A stretch of 64,000 bases of DNA from Geothermobacter hydrogeniphilus (GTDB lineage: Bacteria > Desulfobacterota > Desulfuromonadia > Desulfuromonadales > Geothermobacteraceae): positions 2,652-66,651 of the forward strand of contig NZ_PPFX01000007.1 of NCBI RefSeq assembly GCF_002898515.1, given 5' to 3'. Both the position numbers and the translations under genes were made by a program. A model generated the notes under the pieces. That model had not been told where the DNA came from, ran no database searches, and saw nothing but the letters and a program-made list of their open reading frames with translations. Below are positions 1 through 6,079 of this stretch, piece after piece (position 1 is the first letter of the stretch; the number at the start of each line of letters is the position of its first letter).

Positions 1-1
1 A

Positions 2-62
2 TTCGGTTTCTGACATGAGTACAAAATCAAAAATCGAATGGACCGAACAGACCTGGAACCCG
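2..62 (+). repeat. Direct repeat, left copy (5' end of DUF5131 gene)
   Basis: These 61 bases are identical to 2284-2344. They cover 13 bases before the ATG and the first 16 codons of the DUF5131 gene. Identity stops sharply on the left one base inside the window and fades on the right into weak in-frame similarity. The pair brackets a 2.3-kb accessory segment, which suggests a duplication followed by loss of the second copy, or a recombination scar. Confidence 0.95.
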
Positions 63-755
63 GCGGTCGGCTGTACCAAGGTTTCACCCGGGTGTGCGAA
101 CTGCTACGCTGAGGTTATGGCCCGTCGTCTGGAGGCGATCGGTGTAAAAGGCTATGAGAACGGCTTTGAGCTGACTATTCTTCCCGAACGGCTGGATGAA
201 CCACTCAGGCGGAAGAAGCCGACGGTCTATTTCGTCAACTCGATGAGTGACCTTTTTCACGAAGATATCCCCTTTGACTACATCCGCAGGGTGTTCGCAA
301 CGATAGAGCAGACCCCGCACCACACGTACCAGATCCTGACCAAGCGTGCCGAACACATGGTCGAATTTTTCTCCTCCTACAAGCCACCGAAAAACGCCTG
401 GCTGGGCGTCACGGTCGAAGACCGGAAACATGGTCTGCCCCGCATTGACTGCTTGCGCAAAGTTCCTGCCTTCATTCGCTTTCTCTCGGTGGAACCCTTG
501 CTGGAAGACCTGGGCGATATTGACCTGACAGACATTCACTGGGTCATCGTCGGCGGTGAGTCAGGACATCGGGCGCGGCCCATGAAGCCGGCATGGGCCA
601 GCAACATCCAACGACAGTGTGCCCGGCAAGGGGCCTCTTTTTTCTTCAAACAGTGGGGAGGCTGGGGACCGGATGGCGTGAAGCGCCGGAAAAAAGAAAA
701 CGGTCGGATCCTTGGTGGACGCACCTGGAACGAAGTGCCCGAACTGATCGTGTGA
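15..755 (+). CDS. DUF5131 family protein (phage Gp37/Gp68-like)
   Basis: This 246-residue protein matches the DUF5131 (phage Gp37/Gp68) family. The N-terminus carries the family hallmark KIEWTEQTWNP followed by a cysteine cluster, C-T-K-V-S-P-G-C-A-N-C-Y-A (residues about 20-32), which looks like an iron-sulfur or metal site. The family tail GGRTWNEVPE is present, so the gene appears full length. The biochemical function is not established; members are common in phages and mobile islands. The next recognisable thing downstream is a type I restriction remnant, then a toxin-antitoxin operon. A truncated second copy of its first codons lies at 2297. Confidence 0.85.
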   Translation: MSTKSKIEWTEQTWNPAVGCTKVSPGCANCYAEVMARRLEAIGVKGYENGFELTILPERLDEPLRRKKPTVYFVNSMSDLFHEDIPFDYIRRVFATIEQTPHHTYQILTKRAEHMVEFFSSYKPPKNAWLGVTVEDRKHGLPRIDCLRKVPAFIRFLSVEPLLEDLGDIDLTDIHWVIVGGESGHRARPMKPAWASNIQRQCARQGASFFFKQWGGWGPDGVKRRKKENGRILGGRTWNEVPELIV

Positions 756-820
756 TTTATCGGCACGGGAATAATAGAATGGCCTGCCGGCAACTCATCT
801 CAAGACGAATAAAAACGCAT

Positions 821-939
821 CGTCACAAGGTTGACCACTTATGGCCTTGTGCGACCAGCTCGAAGCCAAACTCAACCAGGTTCGGCAGCACAGCGAAAAA
901 CTGATGGAAACCACCGTGCAGCAGCTTTTGGTGGCGTAA
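821..939 (+). pseudogene. 3' remnant of type I restriction specificity subunit (hsdS)
   Basis: The reading frame from 841 encodes MALCDQLEAKLNQVRQ and continues to SEKLMETTVQQLLVA and a stop. This is the characteristic C-terminal coiled coil of HsdS specificity subunits. The preceding residues (HKVDHL, frame from 821) lie in a different frame and join at 840/841, so a one-base frameshift sits at the junction. Everything N-terminal (the target recognition domains) and the hsdM and hsdR genes are absent. I call it a dead fragment of a former type I restriction locus. Confidence 0.8.
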
Positions 940-965
940 AATAAACATTGAAAACTTTTCCTCCA

Positions 966-989
966 AATGATATTGCATATGATATCATT
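966..989. promoter_or_regulatory. Probable HicB operator upstream of hicA
   Basis: An inverted repeat with perfect 8-base arms (AATGATAT / ATATCATT) separated by 8 bases lies 18 bases before the likely hicA start at 1008; it contains the perfect palindrome ATGATATCAT. HicB antitoxins with ribbon-helix-helix domains bind such palindromes to repress their own operon. The site argues against the longer hicA reading that starts at the TTG at 948, because it would then lie inside the gene. Confidence 0.55.
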
Positions 990-1007
990 GTGCATGACGG
1001 AGCACTT

Positions 1008-1268
1008 GTGCCAAACAAGAGATTGCTAAAGCGGGTCAGGCAGATAATTGAAAAACCGAAGGATGTTGATTTCAGTGCACTGCAAAGGCTTCTGGAGAGC
1101 TTTGGTTATGAATGCCGACAGCCTCGTCGTGGGAGTAGCCACTACGTGTTCAGGAAGGCTGGTGCCGCTCCGATTACTGTGCCAAAGAAAAAACCCGTAA
1201 ATGCTGTCTATGTAAAACAAGTCATCAAGCTGCTTGACTTGGAGGAATGGTATGAAAAAAACAGTTGA
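1008..1268 (+). CDS. hicA: HicA family toxin
   Basis: The 86-residue protein matches HicA mRNA interferases: a dsRBD-like fold with the catalytic histidine in G-S-S-H-Y-V-F-R (His about residue 45) and the preceding F-G-Y-E segment. HicA cleaves mRNA until bound by HicB. I chose the GTG at 1008, which has a GGAG five bases upstream and follows the palindromic operator; an in-frame TTG at 948 would give 106 residues. The 3' end overlaps hicB by 17 bases, the usual translational coupling. Base composition is more AT-rich than the housekeeping genes, which suggests acquisition by transfer. Confidence 0.85.
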   Translation: MPNKRLLKRVRQIIEKPKDVDFSALQRLLESFGYECRQPRRGSSHYVFRKAGAAPITVPKKKPVNAVYVKQVIKLLDLEEWYEKNS

Positions 1269-1758
1269 AGAGTATATGGAGCTTCCTTACACCGTAGAAC
1301 TCACGCCGGACGATGGCAGTTATTTCGTGAAAATTAAAGAGTTGGATGGATGTATGTCTGTCGGCGACAGTCCTGCTGATGCTCTTGCAATGATCGAGGA
1401 TGCGAAAAGGGAGTGGTTTGCCGTTGCCATTGAAGATGGCTTGGAAATCCCCTTGCCCGAATCAATGCGTGACATTAAGCAAAGCGGGAAGTTTGCCTTG
1501 CGTATGCCGAAATCTTTGCACCAGAAGCTTGCTGAAAGCGCAGAGGATGAGGGGGTCAGTTTGAATCAGTATATTGTGACTCTACTTGCAGAGAATCACG
1601 TTTTGGCAAGTTTCAAGAGGTTGGTTGTTGGGCCAGGAGTTCAGACTGCTCAGAGCGATATTGTTGATGATGTCCTCGGTTGGGCTGTTACCGACAGAGA
1701 AAAATCTCGCAAGGTCTTACCTTATGAACGTCGTAAGCTACGCGTTGTCGGAGAATAA
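1252..1758 (+). CDS. hicB: HicB family antitoxin with C-terminal extension
   Basis: This 168-residue antitoxin has an N-terminal HicB partial RNase H-like domain (about 8-70, with YFVKIKELDGCMS) and a ribbon-helix-helix DNA-binding segment (about 79-116, ending SLNQYIVTLL). About 52 further residues (117-168) follow that ordinary HicB proteins do not need. Because the next gene encodes a SecB-like chaperone, this tail is a candidate chaperone-addiction (ChAD) segment of the kind described for TAC antitoxins. The ATG at 1252 overlaps the end of hicA; a TTG at 1234 is possible but less likely. It should neutralise HicA and repress the operon through the upstream palindrome. Confidence 0.87.
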   Translation: MKKTVEEYMELPYTVELTPDDGSYFVKIKELDGCMSVGDSPADALAMIEDAKREWFAVAIEDGLEIPLPESMRDIKQSGKFALRMPKSLHQKLAESAEDEGVSLNQYIVTLLAENHVLASFKRLVVGPGVQTAQSDIVDDVLGWAVTDREKSRKVLPYERRKLRVVGE

Positions 1759-1761
1759 AAG

Positions 1762-2190
1762 ATGGAAAGCAAGTATGAAAAATTGATTTCCGGAATTGAG
1801 ATGGAAGAGATTTTTCTCTCTTCTGTGAAGTACAAGCGTTCTGGAACCCCAGACCCCGAAAAGTACCCGGAGGTCAGGGTAAGTTTTACACCGGAAAAAG
1901 CTTCATATAAGCAAAAAGGGAATCAGCTTGAGGTCAGGCAAAAATTTATTTTCCTTCTTGATGAGTTTGAAGATGGTGACCAAAAACCGCACAAACTTTT
2001 CGAGTTAAAAGGTGAATATGCCCTGACCTATCGTTCAGAGGCCAAAATGGATGATGAGCTGTTTGAGTTATTTAAGGCAAGAAATATCCCTGTAAATCTG
2101 CAACCTTACATTCGCGAGCTTGTTCAAAGCTCTTTAACGCGAGTTGGGTTGCCCCCGTTTACATTGCCAGTTTTGAAAATTAAAAGGTAA
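1762..2190 (+). CDS. SecB-like chaperone of a toxin-antitoxin-chaperone module
   Basis: The 142-residue protein is recognisable as SecB-like from its C-terminal signature, ARNIPVNLQPYIRELVQ followed by R-V-G-L-P-P-F-T-L-P-V-L. This corresponds to the SecB helix and the G-[FL]-P-P-[FL] strand. It begins three bases after hicB, so the three genes form one operon closed by a strong terminator. In TAC systems (the M. tuberculosis HigBA-Rv1957 type) the solitary SecB-like chaperone protects the antitoxin from aggregation and proteolysis. I infer the same role for HicB here. It is unlikely to be the housekeeping SecB, given the context and the AT-rich composition. Confidence 0.8.
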   Translation: MESKYEKLISGIEMEEIFLSSVKYKRSGTPDPEKYPEVRVSFTPEKASYKQKGNQLEVRQKFIFLLDEFEDGDQKPHKLFELKGEYALTYRSEAKMDDELFELFKARNIPVNLQPYIRELVQSSLTRVGLPPFTLPVLKIKR

Positions 2191-2194
2191 GTTT

Positions 2195-2216
2195 GGGCCT
2201 CTTCGGAGGCCCTTTC
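2195..2216 (+). terminator. Rho-independent terminator of the TAC operon
   Basis: A perfect 7-base GC stem (GGGCCTC / GAGGCCC) closed by a TTCG tetraloop begins four bases after the chaperone stop codon and is followed by TTTCT. It ends the hicA-hicB-chaperone transcript. Confidence 0.8.
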
Positions 2217-2283
2217 TGCTGGGGCAGTCGGTATTTTGGAGATGTCTCCGTGAGCTCGTAAATACAGCGAAGACCAGTTGGGG

Positions 2284-2344
2284 TTCGGTTTCTGACATGA
2301 GTACAAAATCAAAAATCGAATGGACCGAACAGACCTGGAACCCG
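2284..2344 (+). repeat. Direct repeat, right copy
   Basis: Perfect 61-base match to 2-62. It contains a start codon and 16 codons of a DUF5131 gene; after it, similarity decays within about 15 bases. Confidence 0.95.
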
Positions 2345-2365
2345 ACCGTTGGCTGGCACCTCTGA
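2297..2365 (+). pseudogene. Truncated second copy of the DUF5131 gene
   Basis: The frame opens with the same 16 codons as the gene at 15, continues NPTVGW in place of NPAVGC, and stops after 22 residues. The cysteine cluster and the rest of the protein are missing. The small in-frame differences (TVGW versus AVGC) suggest the copy came from a diverged relative or has drifted since duplication. Confidence 0.85.
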
Positions 2366-2510
2366 GCTTTTACTCTCCATCATTGTACATGAAGTGCCAC
2401 ATTGACTGTCTGGCCCGCGACACATCTTTTCAGACAGTCGTCTGCTTACGGCTCCGGTTTGTCATCATTTACATTTGAGACGGGATAACGTAAAACAATC
2501 AAGAGAGTGG

Positions 2511-2665
2511 ATGGCGTCGCAAAAACTCACCAGCGGCTGCGTTGCTGCGCTTGTCTCGCTGCTTCAACGTACGTAAGTACGCCTCATGGCTCGACAATCG
2601 CACGCCTTGCTGCCGGCGCTTTTTGCCTGGCCAACAACATTGATGCTTTTTTGCGAAAGCATCAA
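2511..2665 (+). repeat. Family A palindromic repeat, copy 1
   Basis: This 155-bp element is about 90% identical by eye to the reverse complement of 23032-23186. It folds on itself around a central CGTAC-GTAA-GTACG and ends in a separate small hairpin (ATTGATGCTTT / AAAGCATCAAT). Segment order and the C-G-C-C-T-T-G-C and C-T-T-T-T-T-G-C-style blocks match family B, so the two are probably related. With the repeat copy at 2284-2344 it fills the stretch between the TAC operon and the next gene; the remaining bases (2366-2510) show nothing I can identify. Confidence 0.85.
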
Positions 2666-2697
2666 TGATTTGATACTGCTTTTCCCTCCACGTGAGA

Positions 2698-2994
2698 ATG
2701 GAACTTCTGGTGAAAGAGACCGACCTGACCGAGATTTATCGCGCCACCCTCGCCAAGTGGGGGGAAGAGGCGCAATACGACCAGATGGTTGAGGAGTGTG
2801 CCGAACTGATCGCCGGCCTGAAGCATTTCAAGCGGGACAAGGTCGGTACCGAGGCGATTATCAACGAACTGGCCGACGTGACGCTGATGGTCGGCCAGCT
2901 GACCTGGATGTTCGGACCCGACCGGGTCGAAGCGGCCATGGAAGCCAAACTGAAGAAACTGCGGGCGCTGCTCGCTGTCCCCGAAGCACGCTGA
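2698..2994 (+). CDS. Small MazG-like nucleotide pyrophosphohydrolase family protein
   Basis: This 99-residue all-helical protein carries the MazG/dUTPase-like metal-binding pattern: EECAEL near residue 32 and NELADV near residue 60 (E-E-x-x-E then E-x-x-D). Such proteins hydrolyse non-canonical NTPs or bind nucleotides. Start choice is uncertain: the ATG at 2698 or the GTG two codons upstream at 2692, neither with a good ribosome site. It sits 27 bases before the isochorismatase-like gene and may be co-transcribed with it. Substrate cannot be deduced. Confidence 0.7.
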   Translation: MELLVKETDLTEIYRATLAKWGEEAQYDQMVEECAELIAGLKHFKRDKVGTEAIINELADVTLMVGQLTWMFGPDRVEAAMEAKLKKLRALLAVPEAR

Positions 2995-3021
2995 AGGTGC
3001 CGGGGTATAAAGGAGAAAAAT

Positions 3022-3591
3022 ATGGGTATGCTGGATCGTTTCAAAATTGATCGTCACCAGGCGACCCTGCTGGTTGTCGATGTGCAGGAGAAACTCGCTC
3101 CGACCTTTCCGGCGGAACAGTACCGGGAGATGCTCGGCACCATCGACCTGCTGATCAAGGGGGCCGAGGAGCTGAAAATCCCGGTTGTGACCACCGAGCA
3201 GTACCCTAAAGGCCTGGGCCCGACGGTACCCGAACTGCGGCAGGCCTGTGCTTCCGGAGTTATCGAGAAGACCAGCTTCGGCTGCTGTGCCGAGCCGAGT
3301 TTCATGGAGCGGATGCGGGAGCTGGGCCGCTCGCAGGTCATCGTCACCGGGGTCGAGGCCCATATCTGCGTCTACCAGACCGTGCTCGGGCTGCTCGATG
3401 CCGGTTATCATGTCCACCTGGCGCGGGATGGTGTCTGCTCCCGGCGGCGTGGTGATTACCGCACCGCCCTGCAGCTGGCCCGGGAGGCCGGCGCCGTGGT
3501 GAGCTGCGCTGAAACCGTGCTGTTTCAGTTGATGCGGGACTCCCGGGTGCCCGAGTTCAGGGCCGTTTCAAAACTGGTTCAGGCCCGCTGA
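3022..3591 (+). CDS. Isochorismatase family cysteine hydrolase
   Basis: The 189-residue protein fits the isochorismatase-like hydrolase fold. The likely triad is Asp in LLVVDVQEKL (about residue 20), Lys in I-E-K-T-S-F-G-C (about 84), and the nucleophilic Cys in GVEAHICVYQT (about 116). The GVEAHxCV motif is typical of the YcaC/hydrolase subgroup, so the substrate may be a small amide or nicotinamide-like compound rather than isochorismate. A good ribosome site (AAGGAG) precedes the ATG. No neighbouring pathway gene narrows the substrate. Confidence 0.85.
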   Translation: MGMLDRFKIDRHQATLLVVDVQEKLAPTFPAEQYREMLGTIDLLIKGAEELKIPVVTTEQYPKGLGPTVPELRQACASGVIEKTSFGCCAEPSFMERMRELGRSQVIVTGVEAHICVYQTVLGLLDAGYHVHLARDGVCSRRRGDYRTALQLAREAGAVVSCAETVLFQLMRDSRVPEFRAVSKLVQAR

Positions 3592-3684
3592 GGACGCAGG
3601 ATGCCTGACTGTGGGCGGTCTCAGCCTTGGTGGCATCCTGTCGTTACGGAAACAGGTTGCTGAAAAAACGTCGGGAGCCGGACT

Positions 3685-4395
3685 GTGACCCAGACTAAAG
3701 AGTTGCCGAAAATTCTGTTGGTCGATGACATCGCTTTTTTTCGCGATGTCATGCAGACCTACTTTCAGCGGACCCCGGCGAAGGTGCTCACCGTCGGCAG
3801 CGGCCTGGAGGCTTTTGATCTCGCCGTTGCCGAGCGGCCGGAATTGATCTATCTCGACGCCGGGATGCCGCAGATGTCGGGGTTGGAATGTTGCCGGCGT
3901 CTCAAGGCCGATGCCCGCACCGCCGGGATCCCGGTGATCATCATCTTCACCCCCGAACGGGACGCCGGGGTCGACGAGGTCGAGGCGAGCGGTTGCGACG
4001 GCTACCTGACCAAGCCGTTCGGCAAGGAGGAGTTTCTCAACCTCGGCCATCGTTTCCTGTTCCATATCGAGCGCCGCGAGCGCCGTGTGTCCTGCCAGAT
4101 GACGGTCGATTTCACCATTGCCGGACGGGACTTCCGGGGGCGCGGCCATGATATCAGCCGGCATGGACTCTACGTCGAATTTCGCGAGGAGCTGCCGCCG
4201 GACAAGCAGATCAGTCTGAGTTTCATGCTGCCGACGGTCAGCACCGAACAGTTCACCGGCCAGGGACGCGTCACCTGGCTCAACCAGGGGTTTCCGCGCC
4301 GCAACCTGAAGCTTCCGCAGGGCTTCGGCGTTGAGTTCCAGGGGGCTCCGGAAGGCCTGGCAGAGGCTATTGAGGCCTATCTCAAACAGTTTTAG
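3685..4395 (+). CDS. Response regulator with C-terminal PilZ domain
   Basis: The N-terminal receiver domain (about 8-125) has the acidic pocket L-L-V-D-D, a phospho-acceptor Asp in LIYLDAGMP and the conserved Lys in LTKPFG. The C-terminal PilZ domain (about 130-236) shows the c-di-GMP-binding motifs RRERR and D-I-S-R-H-G. The protein thus couples phosphorylation to c-di-GMP sensing, as in many motility or surface regulators of deltaproteobacteria. It starts at a GTG (3685). No cognate kinase is adjacent; the downstream nitroreductase starts 13 bases after its stop, so the two may share a transcript. Confidence 0.88.
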   Translation: MTQTKELPKILLVDDIAFFRDVMQTYFQRTPAKVLTVGSGLEAFDLAVAERPELIYLDAGMPQMSGLECCRRLKADARTAGIPVIIIFTPERDAGVDEVEASGCDGYLTKPFGKEEFLNLGHRFLFHIERRERRVSCQMTVDFTIAGRDFRGRGHDISRHGLYVEFREELPPDKQISLSFMLPTVSTEQFTGQGRVTWLNQGFPRRNLKLPQGFGVEFQGAPEGLAEAIEAYLKQF

Positions 4396-4408
4396 CCGGA
4401 GGATGTCG

Positions 4409-4939
4409 ATGCTTGAACTGCTTCGCCAGAGACGCAGTATCCGCAAATTCCAGTCCCGTCCCGTGGATGTTGAAACACAGCAACAGCTGATCGAGGCGGT
4501 TCTGCGTTCCCCCAGTTCCCGGGGGCGCAATCCCTGGGAATTCATTGTTGTTGATGACCCCGCGCTGCTGACAAAGCTGGCCGCCTGCAAGCGGCATGGT
4601 TCGGCCTTTCTCGCCGGCGCGCCGCTGGCCGTGGTGGTGGCCGCCGACCCCCGCAAGTCGGATGTCTGGATCGAGGATTGCGCGATTGCCGCCATCATCC
4701 TGCAGTTGACCGCGGCCTCGCTGGGCCTGGGCAGTTGCTGGGCGCAGATCCGGCTGCGCGACCATGATGACACGACCGGCGCCGATGATTATATCCGCCA
4801 ACTGCTCGGGTTGCCGGAGGGGTTGCAGGTCGAATCCGTGGTGGGAATTGGTTATCCGGCGGAAGAAAAACCCGGGCATCCGGCTGCAAACCTGTTGTCA
4901 GGGCAGGTTCACCGCAATCGTTTTGGAACGGGGCGTTGA
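4409..4939 (+). CDS. Nitroreductase family protein
   Basis: This 176-residue protein has the FMN-binding nitroreductase hallmarks: an R-R-S-I-R-K-F N-terminus, S-P-S-S-R-G-R-N-P-W-E-F for the phosphate/isoalloxazine contacts, and L-G-L-G-S-C-W-A-Q in the second half with V-V-G-I-G-Y-P. Members reduce nitroaromatics, quinones or flavins with NAD(P)H. The ATG at 4409 is preferred over 4403 because GGAGG lies six bases before it. It converges with the small reverse-strand gene at 4955. Confidence 0.85.
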   Translation: MLELLRQRRSIRKFQSRPVDVETQQQLIEAVLRSPSSRGRNPWEFIVVDDPALLTKLAACKRHGSAFLAGAPLAVVVAADPRKSDVWIEDCAIAAIILQLTAASLGLGSCWAQIRLRDHDDTTGADDYIRQLLGLPEGLQVESVVGIGYPAEEKPGHPAANLLSGQVHRNRFGTGR

Positions 4940-4954
4940 TAAAGGGGAGATGTT

Positions 4955-5185
4955 TCAGTTGCGCTCCAGGGTGGCATAGCCGGAGGGCAGCTTGGATTGC
5001 TCGATCGAGTGGCCGGCCATCAGCGACAGCCAGCTTATGGCCAGCAGCATCAGTATAAAGGGAAGGATATGCAGGAGCAGTCTGCGTCTCAGGTTCCGGG
5101 CGCGTTCCCGGGTGACCGGGCGGGGCCGGTCCAGGGGATGAATAAGGTTTCCCCGAGAGTTTCTGTATTTCAGCGCCAGACGCAT
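4955..5185 (-). CDS. Small single-pass membrane protein, unknown function
   Basis: The 76-residue product has a strongly basic N-terminus rich in Arg (about 1-35), then one hydrophobic segment (LLLHILPFILMLLAISWLSL, about 36-55) and a short polar tail. I recognise no family. A clear AGGAGA ribosome site lies eight bases before the ATG, which supports a real gene. It ends 15 bases from the convergent nitroreductase stop. Confidence 0.6.
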   Translation of the reverse strand: MRLALKYRNSRGNLIHPLDRPRPVTRERARNLRRRLLLHILPFILMLLAISWLSLMAGHSIEQSKLPSGYATLERN

Positions 5186-5340
5186 GATCGGTCTCCTGGC
5201 AACAGTGCCGACAGCGACACCTGCTCTTCATGAATGCATCACGGGTGCCAAAACTTGCTGTTTTTAATGAAAACTGAATTTCGTAGTGATTCAGGATGGT
5301 TGCCTGGCCGGAGAGGTTAACTCCGGTTGAGAGGGAAGGT

Positions 5341-5390
5341 TGCAACTGTGCCGCAGTTGCACACCTGGCACGCCCGGCGTGTCATGACAC
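5341..5390. promoter_or_regulatory. Two palindromes upstream of the ferritin-like gene
   Basis: A hairpin-forming repeat (TGCAACTG / CAGTTGCA, 5341-5361) is followed by a perfect 12-base palindrome GTGTCATGACAC at 5379-5390, about 50 bases before the ATG at 5441. The second is a plausible operator for a dimeric regulator; I cannot name the factor. The rest of 5186-5440 shows nothing further that I can identify. Confidence 0.4.
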
Positions 5391-5440
5391 AACGGCTGGG
5401 TGGCTCGGACTTCCGGGATTGTTGACGAGGGAGGTGTTCA

Positions 5441-5931
5441 ATGCGGGGGTATCTCAACGATTGCTGCAAGATCGAGTTGCTGGCCGGTCGTATCTACCAG
5501 CACTTTGCTGGACAGAACGATTTTCCCGAGCGGCTGCGCGAGACCTTTGCCAGCTGGCTCTTGACGAAGAGGCCCACGCTCGCCAGTTCGACCTGGCGCT
5601 GGAGTTGCCGGAAGGGACGCTGGGTGATGTTAAACGCGTTGCCTGGGATAGGATTGCTGCCGGTCTTGATGACCGGATTCGGGCCAGGTTCCAGGACCTG
5701 CATTACGAGCCCTGTACGGCGGAACAGGCCTTGAAGACCGCCCTGCGGCTGGAGAAGGATTTCATCCGCATCCATCTCGATAACAGCCTTTATATCGAGG
5801 ATCAGCGTATCCGTCAGCTTTTCGCGGGTCTGGCCCGTGTCGATGAGGAGCATCTGGCGACCCTGCGGGAAGCCATCATCTGGTGGGACCGTCGGCAGGA
5901 GGTACAATCCGTCCCGCGTTCAGCAGGCTGA
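5441..5931 (+). pseudogene. Ferritin-like (rubrerythrin-type) domain protein, frameshifted
   Basis: The start is well supported (GGAGG seven bases before the ATG). The first frame reads C-C-K-I-E-L-L-A-G-R-I-Y-Q-H-F and runs to RLRETFAS; the continuation LALDEEAHARQFDLAL lies in the frame beginning at 5296 and runs to the stop at 5931. Both halves carry ferritin-like metal ligands (E in KIE, D-E-E-A-H, later E-K-D-F and D-E-E-H). One missing base near 5563-5567 explains the break: restoring a C in GCCAGC[C]TGG gives a continuous protein of about 163 residues. Either the gene is newly inactivated or the base is a sequencing error. The stop codon lies inside repeat B1. Confidence 0.8.
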
Positions 5932-6045
5932 GCAAAAACGCCCATCTGCGGCGTTGCCCTTACCCTGTGTCAACGACGTACCTTTCAGGTACGCCTTATT
6001 CCGCAGAGTTGCGGGCGCCTTGCATCTGGACATTTTTGCTCAGCC
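5926..6045 (+). repeat. Family B palindromic repeat, copy 1
   Basis: A 120-bp imperfect palindrome with perfect ends (GGCTGAGCAAAAA / TTTTTGCTCAGCC) and a central GGTAC-GCC loop region. It is strongly similar to 10892-11010, 16011-16129 and 55596-55714. The TGA within its first bases is the stop codon of the ferritin-like gene. Confidence 0.92.
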
Positions 6046-6079
6046 TGGAGGGGACCTGTTTGGGTAGGCAGGTTCGGGG

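Noticed and set aside
2-2344. The 61-bp direct repeats as phage or integrative element att sites
   Set aside because: The repeat lies inside a protein gene rather than a tRNA, and no integrase is present in the window.
5926-6045. Family B repeats as insertion sequences
   Set aside because: At 119 bp with no open frame they cannot encode a transposase; at most they are non-autonomous elements.
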